Shown here one piece after another: positions 16,185 to 24,832 of a stretch of DNA of 64,000 bases. Within the stretch, counting starts at the first letter, position 1; every line of letters begins with the position of its first letter. Location: the NCBI GenBank assembly GCA_964619785.1, contig CAZUGH010000003.1, forward strand, positions 1 through 64,000, in the 5' to 3' direction. The translations under genes and the position numbers were made by a program. The notes beneath the pieces are model-generated. The model saw only the letters and a list, made by a program, of their open reading frames with translations. It searched no databases and had not been told where the DNA came from. Source of the DNA: CAZUGH01 sp964619785 (GTDB lineage: Bacteria > Bacillota > Clostridia > Lachnospirales > Lachnospiraceae).

Positions 16185-16214
16185 AAAAGAGACTCATACG
16201 AGTCTCTTTTTTTG
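16185..16214 (+). terminator. Terminator of the cold-shock gene
   Basis: A perfect ten-base stem (16185-16194 with 16201-16210) with loop CATACG, followed by T7. Confidence 0.92.
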
Positions 16215-16223
16215 TACCTTGGA

Positions 16224-16540
16224 TTATTTCAATAACTTCTGAATATGTTCCAACGTCCCAGCTTTTTTCAAAATCAGCAAAACCACATATCCTAATATCG
16301 CTCCTACGACACAGCCCCTACGATTGCAAGAATCGTTCGTCCGGTTAATACCATACGCAAAATCCCGGTCAAAAGTGCTGCCAAAAAAGCATACCATGGG
16401 CCTAATAACACAGCACAGATGACATTGACAAAATGCTAGAATGGCGCCATATTCGGAATATATACAAAGGTTGATAGTACAAAACCGATTGCTGCCATAA
16501 TTGCTGTTAATACTCTTTTCTTTAAATTCGTTTTCATCAT
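16224..16540 (-). pseudogene. thiW: thiW remnant (ECF thiazole/thiamine-precursor S component), broken
   Basis: The minus strand encodes, with interruptions, a ThiW-like membrane protein. It starts MMKTNLKKRVLTAIMAAIG. After IPNMAPF an in-frame TAG replaces what in ThiW is the Gln of the VQH motif. HFVNVICAVLLGPWYAFLAA then matches the strongly conserved ThiW core. After RTILAIVGAV a one-base frameshift leads into GAILGYVVLLILKKAG, which resembles the C-terminal end. About 50-60 codons of the usual middle are missing. One nonsense codon, one frameshift and an internal deletion make it a pseudogene. No TPP riboswitch is seen upstream. Confidence 0.78.
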
Positions 16541-16603
16541 TTCACACTTCTTTCATACAGATATTTTCTATTCTATCTCTTCTTGCGTAAAATTTCAAGA
16601 CAG

Positions 16604-16630
16604 GAAAAAAGCCAGTTCTCTCGAACTGAC
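16604..16630 (-). terminator. Terminator of the chvE-mmsA-mmsB operon
   Basis: An eight-base stem (16611-16618 with 16623-16630, one wobble pair) followed on the minus strand by T6. It lies 37 bases after the mmsB stop. Confidence 0.85.
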
Positions 16631-16667
16631 TCATTTTCCTCGAATGGCTTATCTATATTCATAAGAG

Positions 16668-17807
16668 TTAAGCATTTTTCGCTTTTCTCTTAGAAATAAC
16701 ATCAAATGCTACTGCTGCTAAAAGTACAAGTCCTTTTACAGCCTTCTGCCAGTTAGCATCAATTCCCATGATTGACATTCCGTTATTCAGAACGCCCATG
16801 AAGATGGCACCAATGACAACGCCCTTAACAGTTCCGATTCCACCGTAAGCAGATGCACCGCCGATGAAACATGCTCCAATCGCATCCATCTCATAGTTCG
16901 TACCGGCTGTAGGGGCTGCTGAATTGAAACGTGCGATACAAACCAATGCTGCCAAAGCTGAGAGAACCGCCATATTTACGTAAGCAATGAAGTATACTTT
17001 GTTGGTATTTACACCGCTTAACTTGGCTGCCTTCTCATTACCACCTACTGCATAGTAGTAACGACCAGATACTGTCTTAGATGTGTAGTAAGCGTATCCA
17101 GCTACTACTAAAGCAAGAAGAATCAGAATCATTGGAAGTCCTTTGTACTGTGAAAGCTTGATTGATACAAAAAGAAGAACGGCTGTTACAATAATACATT
17201 TTGCAATATCACCAATCAGACTCGTCTGTACTGCATGATTCTTAGCTGTCTTAATTCTCTTATAAATGATAAATGCGATAAATCCAACACTGATTACAGC
17301 ACCAGCAATTACTGCCATGGAACGACCAGGTACATAGTTGTTAAATGTAGCCAGGTATTCATCTGGCATAGGTGAAATAGTAAGTCCATCTAAAACGATA
17401 AGTGCAATACCTCTCCATAAGAACATTCCTGCCAATGTTACGATGAAAGGTGGTATGCGGACATATGCAATCCAAAATGCCTGCCAAATACCAATTGCTA
17501 AACCAACCAAAAGACCAACACCCATTGCCAACCAGATTTTCATCTTCTGCTCAACAATTAATTTACCTACAATCGCTCCGACCAAACATACAATCGAGCC
17601 GACCGACAAATCGATGTTACCACCAGTTAAGATACAAAGCAGCATACCTACTGCAAGTATTACAACATAACCATTCTGAGCAATCAAGTTAGTTATGTTA
17701 GAGGCTGAGCCAAGAGCTCCTCCTGTTTGCCAAGTAAAGAATATTGCTACAACCACCAGAGCAATTATCATTGTATTTTTCTTTAAAACTTCTTTAACAC
17801 TATTCAT
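16668..17807 (-). CDS. mmsB: Monosaccharide ABC transporter permease (CUT2, MmsB/XylH-like)
   Basis: The membrane channel of a CUT2 sugar importer. About 379 residues with ten or so hydrophobic helices and the CUT2 signatures LTGGNIDLSVGSIVCLVGA and VRIPPFIVTLAGMFLWRGIAL, plus the late GACFIGGASAYGGIGTVKGVVIG loop. The length and insertion fit the long MmsB/GguB/XylH type rather than RbsC. The ATG at 17807 is preferred, with AAGGAG ten bases upstream; a GTG at 17816 overlaps the mmsA stop. It follows mmsA directly, so expression is coupled. Likely substrates are xylose, arabinose or galactose. Confidence 0.92.
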   Translation of the reverse strand: MNSVKEVLKKNTMIIALVVVAIFFTWQTGGALGSASNITNLIAQNGYVVILAVGMLLCILTGGNIDLSVGSIVCLVGAIVGKLIVEQKMKIWLAMGVGLLVGLAIGIWQAFWIAYVRIPPFIVTLAGMFLWRGIALIVLDGLTISPMPDEYLATFNNYVPGRSMAVIAGAVISVGFIAFIIYKRIKTAKNHAVQTSLIGDIAKCIIVTAVLLFVSIKLSQYKGLPMILILLALVVAGYAYYTSKTVSGRYYYAVGGNEKAAKLSGVNTNKVYFIAYVNMAVLSALAALVCIARFNSAAPTAGTNYEMDAIGACFIGGASAYGGIGTVKGVVIGAIFMGVLNNGMSIMGIDANWQKAVKGLVLLAAVAFDVISKRKAKNA

Positions 17808-17812
17808 GCGAA

Positions 17813-19351
17813 TCACGCTCCTTTTCCAGATTTCATAATAATCGACATAATGCTTTCCTGAGTGGCATCTTTCGCTTCCACTTCACCAACCATTTTGCCT
17901 TCATTCATAACATAAATTCGGTCACTCATACCAAGTATTTCTGGCAATTCCGAAGAGATAACAATAACAGATTTGCCTGCTGCCACAAGTTCATTGATGA
18001 TGCAGTAAATCTCATATTTAGCACCTACATCAATTCCTCGTGTTGGTTCATCCAAAATCAATATATCTGGATCTGCAAACATCCATTTTGCAAGCAATAC
18101 TTTTTGCTGATTACCACCGCTTAGATTACCTACATTCTGTAAAACAGAAGAACATTTCGTCTTCAGTTTTTCGCGATAATCATCTGCTACACTTACTTCT
18201 TTCACCGGATCAATAATTCCAAATTTACTTACCTTATCCATCTTAGCTAAAGAGGTGTTCGTACTAATTGGATTGGATAAAATCAATCCATTTCCTTTAC
18301 GATCTTCTGTTACATATGCTAATTTATTATCAATGGCTTGTTTCACTGTCTTCAAGTGAACTTCTTTGCCATTTATCATCAATGTTCCTGTGATTCCAGT
18401 TCCGTAGCTTCTACCAAATAGACTCATCGCCAGCTCTGTTCGTCCAGCTCCCATCAGTCCAGATATACCAACCACTTCACCTTTTCTCACATAGAAAGAT
18501 ACATCATCTACAACCTTTTGCGTTGATGATAATGGATGATGAACCGTCCAGTTCTTCACTTCCATACTTACATCACCAATCTTGGTATCTTCCCTGGCTG
18601 GAAAACGATTATTCAATTCACGACCAACCATTCCTCGAATGATTCGATTTTCATCAATCTCATCCGTCTTCTTATCCATTGTTTCGATTGTAGAACCATC
18701 TCGAACTACTGTAATCTTATCTGCCACATAAGCAATTTCATTTAGCTTATGTGAAATAATAATGGATGTCATTCCCTGCTTTTTAAACTCCAAAAGAAGT
18801 TCTAGTAAAGCCTGAGAATCCGATTCATTTAACGATGCTGTCGGCTCATCTAAGATGAGAAGCTTAACATCCTTTGCTAATGCCTTGGCAATCTCAACTA
18901 ACTGTTGTTTGCCAACTCCAATGTCCTTAATCAGTGTATAAGGCGACTCTGAGAGTCCAACCTTTTCCATCAATTCTTTGGCTTTTCCATACGTCTCAGT
19001 CCAATTAATTGAAAATGGCATGCCCTGCTCATTGCCAAGAAACATATTTTCACCGATTGACATATAAGGAACAAGTGCCAGTTCCTGATGAATAATTACA
19101 ATTCCTTTTTTCTCACTATCTTTTATTTCTTTAAAATGACATGCCTGACCATCATACACGATATCGCCTGTATAGGAACCGTATGGGTAAATTCCACTGA
19201 GCACGTTCATCAGTGTTGATTTACCAGCACCATTCTCTCCTACGAGTGCATGTATCTCGCCCTTTTCCACTTGAAGATTCACATCATCGAGCGCTTTTAC
19301 ACCAGGAAAGGTCTTGGTAATGCTTTTCATTTCCAGAATATATTCAGCCAT
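17813..19351 (-). CDS. mmsA: Monosaccharide ABC transporter ATPase (CUT2, MmsA/XylG-like), two nucleotide-binding domains
   Basis: It powers the CUT2 importer. About 512 residues hold two fused ABC domains. The first has an intact Walker A (GENGAGKSTLMN) and the LLILDEPTASL Walker B. The second has a degenerate Walker A (GLMGAGRTELAMS), as is normal in this family, with LSGGNQQKVLLAKWM and ILILDEPTRGIDVGAK. The start at 19351 has AGGAG eight bases upstream; a GTG at 19360 overlaps that site. It lies between chvE and mmsB. A strong GC-rich hairpin separates it from chvE. Confidence 0.94.
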   Translation of the reverse strand: MAEYILEMKSITKTFPGVKALDDVNLQVEKGEIHALVGENGAGKSTLMNVLSGIYPYGSYTGDIVYDGQACHFKEIKDSEKKGIVIIHQELALVPYMSIGENMFLGNEQGMPFSINWTETYGKAKELMEKVGLSESPYTLIKDIGVGKQQLVEIAKALAKDVKLLILDEPTASLNESDSQALLELLLEFKKQGMTSIIISHKLNEIAYVADKITVVRDGSTIETMDKKTDEIDENRIIRGMVGRELNNRFPAREDTKIGDVSMEVKNWTVHHPLSSTQKVVDDVSFYVRKGEVVGISGLMGAGRTELAMSLFGRSYGTGITGTLMINGKEVHLKTVKQAIDNKLAYVTEDRKGNGLILSNPISTNTSLAKMDKVSKFGIIDPVKEVSVADDYREKLKTKCSSVLQNVGNLSGGNQQKVLLAKWMFADPDILILDEPTRGIDVGAKYEIYCIINELVAAGKSVIVISSELPEILGMSDRIYVMNEGKMVGEVEAKDATQESIMSIIMKSGKGA

Positions 19352-19385
19352 TCTTATCACTCCTATTCTATGGATCTATGGAATC

Positions 19386-19405
19386 CGGCAGGCAAAAGCC
19401 TGCCG
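19386..19405 (-). promoter_or_regulatory. Intercistronic GC hairpin between chvE and mmsA
   Basis: A perfect eight-base stem CGGCAGGC/GCCTGCCG with an AAAA loop, ten bases after the chvE stop. It has no U tract on the minus strand, so it is more likely to protect the chvE mRNA 3' end than to terminate. That would give more binding protein than ATPase/permease. Confidence 0.65.
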
Positions 19406-19414
19406 ATTACCCAA

Positions 19415-20515
19415 TTAGCTTAATTGATCTTCCTTATAATAACCGGAATCTACAAGAAGCTTTTTATAATTATCTTTATCTGCAAATTCTGGCTGGCATA
19501 GGTAGGAAGGAACAACACCCTTACCATTGTCATAAGTAGTTGTATCATTAACTTCTACTTCTTCACCCTTCATGATTGCCGTTACCATCTTAACTACCTG
19601 TGCAGCAAGTTTTCTAGTATCTTTGAAGATAGACATTGACTGTTTGTCAGCAATGATATTCTTCACTGATGTGATATCACAATCCTGACCTGTCAGAATT
19701 GGGAATTCTCCACGGTAAGAAGATTTCAATGCATTAGTAATACCATTTGCTACCGAATCATTTGAAGATAAAACAGCATCTAACTTCGTTCCATCTGGAT
19801 AATATGCTGAGATAATATTTTCCATACGTTTCTGAGCTTCCTCTGTTGACCAGTTTGGTGTAGCGCATTCTGCCAATGTTGTAGAACCAGATTTAACGAC
19901 TAATTTTCCCGAGTCAATGTATGGCTTAAGCACTTCCATTGCGCCTCCGAAGAAGTAAGTGCAGTTGTTATCATCCGAAGAACCTGTGAATAATTCGATG
20001 TTGAATGGTCCCTTTGCATTCTTAAGGTCTAATTTTTCTTCTATATATTCACCTTGCATCTTACCAACTAGATTGTTGTCAAATGTTGCATAATATGATA
20101 CAGCATCACTTTCCATAATCAAACGGTCATAAGCAATTACCTTAATTCCTTTATCTTTTGCACTCTGTAATGCAGTTCCTAATGCAGAACCATCGATTGA
20201 TGCAACAACCAATACGTCACAGTTACCAGCGATCATATTCTCGATCTGACTAACTTGAGTTGCAATATCGTTATTTGCATACTGAATATCAACCTGATAA
20301 CCAGCTTTCTTTAACTCTGCTTCCATGTTAGAACCATCTTGTACCCATCTCTGCAAATCCTTAGTTGGCATTGCCACACCGATTTTGTCAACACCATCAT
20401 CCTTCAACTCTGAGCCGCTTCCGCCAGTCTGCTCACCACTAACTCCACATGCGGTAAGGCCAAACATCATCACGCCCGCTAATAAAAGTGCTAACACTTT
20501 CTTCATTTTTTTCAT
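19415..20515 (-). CDS. chvE: Monosaccharide-binding lipoprotein of CUT2 transporter (ChvE-like)
   Basis: The extracellular sugar receptor that feeds MmsAB. 366 residues with a lipoprotein signal (GVMMFGLTACG, Cys about 23). The type I periplasmic-binding fold of the ChvE/XylF group follows: IGVAMPTKDLQRWVQDGSNM, the CDVLVVASIDGSALG region, VIAYDRLI, and the hinge region LTGQDCDITSVKNI. Conserved Arg/Trp/Asp positions fit aldopentose or aldohexose binding. GGAGG lies nine bases before the ATG. It is first in chvE-mmsA-mmsB and is separated by a terminator from the upstream regulatory operon. Its promoter region has a TATATT -10 but no good -35, in line with activation by the adjacent YesN-type regulator (inference). 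Confidence 0.93.
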   Translation of the reverse strand: MKKMKKVLALLLAGVMMFGLTACGVSGEQTGGSGSELKDDGVDKIGVAMPTKDLQRWVQDGSNMEAELKKAGYQVDIQYANNDIATQVSQIENMIAGNCDVLVVASIDGSALGTALQSAKDKGIKVIAYDRLIMESDAVSYYATFDNNLVGKMQGEYIEEKLDLKNAKGPFNIELFTGSSDDNNCTYFFGGAMEVLKPYIDSGKLVVKSGSTTLAECATPNWSTEEAQKRMENIISAYYPDGTKLDAVLSSNDSVANGITNALKSSYRGEFPILTGQDCDITSVKNIIADKQSMSIFKDTRKLAAQVVKMVTAIMKGEEVEVNDTTTYDNGKGVVPSYLCQPEFADKDNYKKLLVDSGYYKEDQLS

Positions 20516-20660
20516 AACTCAAATCCTCCATTCTTTGCAATGTGCTTTGTTTTTGTTGAGATAAATATACCACCCTCACAATAGGAATGGATTGCGATAT
20601 CATGGACATTTTTATTTTTTACTTTTTTATTCAAAAAAAGATAGCACAAAATTGCAAACA

Positions 20661-20693
20661 AAAAAATGCTACAGAGCATCACACCCTGTAGCA
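20661..20693 (-). terminator. Terminator between the regulatory operon and chvE
   Basis: A perfect eight-base stem TGCTACAG/CTGTAGCA (20667-20674 with 20686-20693) followed on the minus strand by T6-T7, just after the stop codon of the binding-protein gene at 20705. Confidence 0.88.
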
Positions 20694-20704
20694 CTAATAT
20701 TTCT

Positions 20705-21733
20705 TTATTCATTTAGATAGACATCTTCTTTGCTATGAAAACCACTTGCAATCACGACATCCTCGATATTCTTACGATTCACAAACACCGGCTGTAGGTA
20801 CAAATATGGCACTTTTACCGAGCCATCCGATATCTGTCCATCGGAATTTACCGTTTCTCCTTTTGCCAGTTGAACTGCTGCTTCTGCCGCACGTTTTGCC
20901 AGCTGATCTGTGTTTTTAAAAACCGTTCCTGCTTGCGTTCCTTCGACAATACGCTGACATGCAATCAAGTCTCCATCCTGTCCTATGACATAAACTCTAC
21001 CCGCTAAACGTTGCTCTGACAATGCTCGAACTGCCTGAGTAGCCAAGTCATCATTGCCACAAATTATGGCATCTAGGTCTCCGCCCCCACTATTATAATA
21101 TTCCGTTATCACATCAAAAGCATGTTCCGCCAGCCAATCTTTTGCATAACTCTTTGACAAGACCTTGAACTTATTTTCCGGCAATACGTCCGTCACACCT
21201 TTGTCTAACAATTCCACATTATGATCCGTTGGCGAACCCCATATCTTAATGATGTTACCACCGGAAGGGAATTTTTTCACAAGCTGCTGCCCCATAATCT
21301 GTCCGACTTTCTCACTATCAAATGTGACGAACAAGTCTACTCCTGCATTCTCAATCAAACGATCATAGGCAATCACCTTGATTCCTTTTTCCTTCGCAGC
21401 TTTCACACTATCCGCAAGATTCTTCGTGTCCGTAGCAACAATCACAATGACATCCATCTCTTGATTAATCAAATACTCAATTTGCTTCTTCTGCTTGTCC
21501 AAATTACCATTTGCATTTTGCGTATTCACCGTCGCCCCTAAACCTTGGGCTTCTGATACAAAGATATCACGTTCTCGCTGCCAGCGTTCAATCACCATGG
21601 AATAGAAGGAAAATCCAATCTTGAGCGAGTCTTCATTTTCACTGACAACGTCCTTCTTCTCATTGGAACATCCCGCCAACAATCCAATTGCCAACACGAT
21701 AATCAGGCCAATTAACACCCCACTTTTTTTCAC
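20705..21733 (-). CDS. Sugar-binding lipoprotein, XylF/ChvE-like, in the sensor operon
   Basis: 342 residues with a lipobox (GLLAGC, Cys about 22) and a type I periplasmic-binding fold (LKIGFSFYSMVIERWQRERD, MDVIVIVATDTKNLA, VIAYDRLIENAGVDLFVTFDS, VIGQDGDLIACQRIV). It is clearly related to the ChvE-like protein next door. It overlaps the response-regulator gene upstream by four bases and is followed by a terminator, so it belongs to the sensor operon and not to the transporter operon. It could deliver sugar to the neighbouring permease, present sugar to the histidine kinase, or act as a decoy. The sequence alone does not decide. Confidence 0.88.
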   Translation of the reverse strand: MKKSGVLIGLIIVLAIGLLAGCSNEKKDVVSENEDSLKIGFSFYSMVIERWQRERDIFVSEAQGLGATVNTQNANGNLDKQKKQIEYLINQEMDVIVIVATDTKNLADSVKAAKEKGIKVIAYDRLIENAGVDLFVTFDSEKVGQIMGQQLVKKFPSGGNIIKIWGSPTDHNVELLDKGVTDVLPENKFKVLSKSYAKDWLAEHAFDVITEYYNSGGGDLDAIICGNDDLATQAVRALSEQRLAGRVYVIGQDGDLIACQRIVEGTQAGTVFKNTDQLAKRAAEAAVQLAKGETVNSDGQISDGSVKVPYLYLQPVFVNRKNIEDVVIASGFHSKEDVYLNE

Positions 21734-23328
21734 TCTATCGTCCCCTCTCGGTACTCGGAAGGTGTGACACCCACCGATTTTTTAAATATTCTGCTGAAGT
21801 AATTCGGGTCACTGTAGCCAGATTCCATACATACCTCTTTAATACTATGAGAACCTTCCTTCAATAATTCCTTGGCATGGCCAATTCGAATTTGTGTCAA
21901 ATATTCTATAAAATTCTCCCCGGTCTCCTCTTTAAAAACCTTACTGAAGTAATAGGGACTTACATTGACTAACCTCGAAACCTCGTCTAGTGATATATCC
22001 TTGTGGTAATTATTTTCCATATATTCTCTGGCCTCTGTAATAATTCCACTAAACTTCTGTTCATTGCGCTCTTCCACTTTTTCAGTTGCATGTTGCATTT
22101 TCTCTATAAACCAATGTTCAAGTTGTGCAATATCATTCATTTGCAATATCTCATCCATATACGTCGAACGGTCTCGAAAATGATATGATTTTCCTCCATC
22201 ATAAAAAGCAATTCGTTCTGCATATAAGACTAATTCTAATACCTTCAACTGAATATCTGTAATATATTCTGCATAATGCTCCGCCATCCATTGGAAGAAA
22301 GACTTTGCCTCTTGAAGCATTCCTGTCATATCACCTTTTCGTATGAAGGAAAACATTCGATTCTCTGTCTCAATCGGATAATCCTTCTCTAACTCTTGGT
22401 CAGGAACCATATCCTTGATGTGAAGTACTGAGGTTGTGGCATTCTTGAGTGCCGTTCGGGCTTCTCGATACGACGCCATCATGTTATCAATTGGTTGCAC
22501 ACTTCCGATTCCGACACGAAATTGCATGTCAATCCGCTCCGTCAACTTGTGTATCATATTGCGTGCTCGTTCAATGACATCAAGACGCTCATTATACTCG
22601 TATTTACTGCAAGCTGTTGGTACAAATATCACAATCTTGTTGCTCATGACAGGGCCTACAATGGCACGAAAATATTCTTTTACGATTTCGCGAAATTCCA
22701 TATAGAACTTCTGGGCCTTCACACTCGCCCCCACTACATTTGTCATGCGCTGATTCTTGACGTCATCACCAACCTCAATCACCATAACCAAGCCGTGTTC
22801 TTCTTCAATATCTAACAACTGCTTGAAATTGCTCGTATCCCCCGAATAATTATCTTGAAATAAAACGGAATAAATCATTCCACTCTCAATAATAGGGACA
22901 ACCGTCTCCAATTTTTCTTTATATTTTAAATCGAGTTCTCTCTTGCTCTGCGCCTTATCTACATCCGCCATCGCGCTCTCTAATACTTCAATAATTTTCC
23001 TAGCATTCGCAGGCTTCGTCAAATACTCACAAACACCCAACTCAATCGAACTTTTCGCATAATCAAATGTATCATAAGCAGACATGACAATAAATCTTGT
23101 ATTTGGGCAGAATCCTCGAATCTCCTTCATCGCATCAATTCCGTTAATCCCAGGCATCTGTATATCCATGACTGCAATATCTGGTCGGAAATCTTCCGCT
23201 ATCTCAATGACCATGCGTCCTGTCTTCGCTGTCTGCACCTGACAAGTCTCACCAAAATTTTTCTTAATCAGTGTCTGCATAGACTCTAATACCAAGGGTT
23301 CATCATCAGCTAATAGTATCCGATACAT
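21730..23328 (-). CDS. YesN-type response regulator, AraC-type DNA binding
   Basis: 532 residues. A receiver domain (1 to about 120) has the acidic pair in LLADDEP, phospho-acceptor Asp in AVMDIQMPG, and Lys in YLTKPANARK. A long central region of about 280 residues carries a weak GGDEF-like or structural fold seen in long YesN proteins. A C-terminal AraC domain (about 430-532) has ISLDEVSRLVNVSPYYFSKVF and VCMESGYSDPNYFSRIFKKS. It overlaps the histidine kinase gene by 23 bases and has GGAGG before its ATG. It probably activates chvE-mmsAB when sugar is sensed; that target is inferred from position. Confidence 0.92.
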   Translation of the reverse strand: MYRILLADDEPLVLESMQTLIKKNFGETCQVQTAKTGRMVIEIAEDFRPDIAVMDIQMPGINGIDAMKEIRGFCPNTRFIVMSAYDTFDYAKSSIELGVCEYLTKPANARKIIEVLESAMADVDKAQSKRELDLKYKEKLETVVPIIESGMIYSVLFQDNYSGDTSNFKQLLDIEEEHGLVMVIEVGDDVKNQRMTNVVGASVKAQKFYMEFREIVKEYFRAIVGPVMSNKIVIFVPTACSKYEYNERLDVIERARNMIHKLTERIDMQFRVGIGSVQPIDNMMASYREARTALKNATTSVLHIKDMVPDQELEKDYPIETENRMFSFIRKGDMTGMLQEAKSFFQWMAEHYAEYITDIQLKVLELVLYAERIAFYDGGKSYHFRDRSTYMDEILQMNDIAQLEHWFIEKMQHATEKVEERNEQKFSGIITEAREYMENNYHKDISLDEVSRLVNVSPYYFSKVFKEETGENFIEYLTQIRIGHAKELLKEGSHSIKEVCMESGYSDPNYFSRIFKKSVGVTPSEYREGTIE

Positions 23329-24814
23329 GGTTGTCGCCTCCTTCCTCTTGCCCTAATGCAGGGATGGTAATAATTACATCTGTTCCTTGTCCCTCACCTT
23401 TACTAACAATTTGCAAAACATCCTTTACTCCATAGAATATCCGAAGCCGTTCCATAACATTATATACTCCGATTCCGTTTGACTTCTTATTGTTCTTATC
23501 TGGTTGATACTCACCACTCAGGATATAATCGATTCGCTCCTGATCAATCCCCCTACCTTCATCTTGTACATGAATCACAACTTGTCGATTCATCTTCTCA
23601 ACAAGCAAACGTATCGTACCCGCTTCTTCCATTTCCCTTATGCCATATTGATACGCATTTTCAACCAGTGGTTGCAAAATCATCGAAGGCATCGGCATAT
23701 GTAGAAGAGACTCGTCCACTTCTTTTTGAAAATGTATTGCTCCGCCAAATCGAACATTCAATATATAGAGATAATGTTCCACGAGTGTAATCTCATCTCC
23801 AAGCGTTGTCTCCTGATCACTTTTTGATAAATTATATCGAAAGAACTCTGCCATATTTTCAATAAACACTGCTGTCTTCTCTGCATCTTCTATCATAGCC
23901 AATTGCATTCCTGCATTTAATGTATTAAATAAGAAATGCGGATTAATCTGCGACTGAAGATATTTTAGCTGTGCATCCTTTAAAAGCGTTTGATTCTTCA
24001 GGTCTTGTTGCCGCATCTCATTTTCCTTTTCTATGCTCTCTCTCTGTTCTGTCATAAATCGACGAATGCTAACAAGCATGGTCTGGAATGCTCTAGATAA
24101 CTCTTCAACCTCATCTTGACTATCAATCGTATGAATATCCACCTCGAGATTACCACCTGATACCTCTTTGGCTGCGACCGCAAGCGTCTCTAATGGTTTC
24201 GTAATACGTCTTGTCAGTAATACGACAAATGCAATATCACATCCAATTACAACTAGCAAAATGATGACACCAATCAATTCTAGATAATGAATAGAATTAC
24301 GCAGTAGCTCATAATTATCCGAATTACTTTGAAAATGGAGATTATTTAACTTGGTAATATAGCTTGTAAGATAGCCATACAATTGCTGTGACTGACTGTA
24401 ATACTCGCTATATCTCTCAACATTACGGCCACGTTTTGCCTGAACTGCCTGTGCAATAACAGCAAGATAAGCATCTCCCATATTTTTAATATTATGTTCT
24501 AATACTCCCGTTTCACTATTAGCAATCGAGCCACTCAACTGATTGATACTATCAGAAAACTCTTGTTGACTTGCATAATAATTCTCCAAACTCTCGGAGG
24601 ACTTCGTATCTAAATATTGAAACATGCTATTCTGAGTTGCTCTTAGTTGATTCGTAATCTGATTTAGTTGCAGATTGCTTGAATAGACGGAATCTAGTCG
24701 CCCAACAACCTGATTCACATTAATATACATACCAATATTAACTATCAGAGCCACAAAGGAAGTACAAATAAACAAGGTCACCACTTTACTCTGAATCGAA
24801 AATCGTCTCTTCAT
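23306..24814 (-). CDS. Sensor histidine kinase, YesM/LytS type (HAMP, His_kinase, HATPase_c)
   Basis: 502 residues. TM1 (about 13-32), an extracellular helical sensor region of about 140 residues, TM2 (about 175-198) and a HAMP domain (about 200-255) come first. The His_kinase domain has phospho-acceptor His in QINPHFLFNTLNAG, and the ATPase domain has LQPLVENAYQYG, DEGRGID and SNGIGVYNVMERL. AAAGGA precedes the start. It sits 19 bases after a membrane-anchored sugar-binding protein, an arrangement like the XylFII-LytS-YesN xylose-sensing system described in Clostridium (recalled), where the binding protein presents sugar to the kinase. Confidence 0.93.
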   Translation of the reverse strand: MKRRFSIQSKVVTLFICTSFVALIVNIGMYINVNQVVGRLDSVYSSNLQLNQITNQLRATQNSMFQYLDTKSSESLENYYASQQEFSDSINQLSGSIANSETGVLEHNIKNMGDAYLAVIAQAVQAKRGRNVERYSEYYSQSQQLYGYLTSYITKLNNLHFQSNSDNYELLRNSIHYLELIGVIILLVVIGCDIAFVVLLTRRITKPLETLAVAAKEVSGGNLEVDIHTIDSQDEVEELSRAFQTMLVSIRRFMTEQRESIEKENEMRQQDLKNQTLLKDAQLKYLQSQINPHFLFNTLNAGMQLAMIEDAEKTAVFIENMAEFFRYNLSKSDQETTLGDEITLVEHYLYILNVRFGGAIHFQKEVDESLLHMPMPSMILQPLVENAYQYGIREMEEAGTIRLLVEKMNRQVVIHVQDEGRGIDQERIDYILSGEYQPDKNNKKSNGIGVYNVMERLRIFYGVKDVLQIVSKGEGQGTDVIITIPALGQEEGGDNHVSDTIS

Positions 24815-24832
24815 ATTGTCCTTTCCATGCCT

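Noticed and set aside
16400..16450. In-frame TAG in thiW as pyrrolysine or programmed read-through
   Set aside because: A frameshift and large deletion downstream show ordinary decay.
16541..16667. TPP riboswitch controlling the thiW remnant
   Set aside because: No conserved TPP-aptamer blocks; only a terminator of the sugar operon.
20512..20712. 66-codon frame between the two binding-protein genes
   Set aside because: It reads through a clear terminator hairpin and the AT-rich chvE leader, and has no ribosome site.
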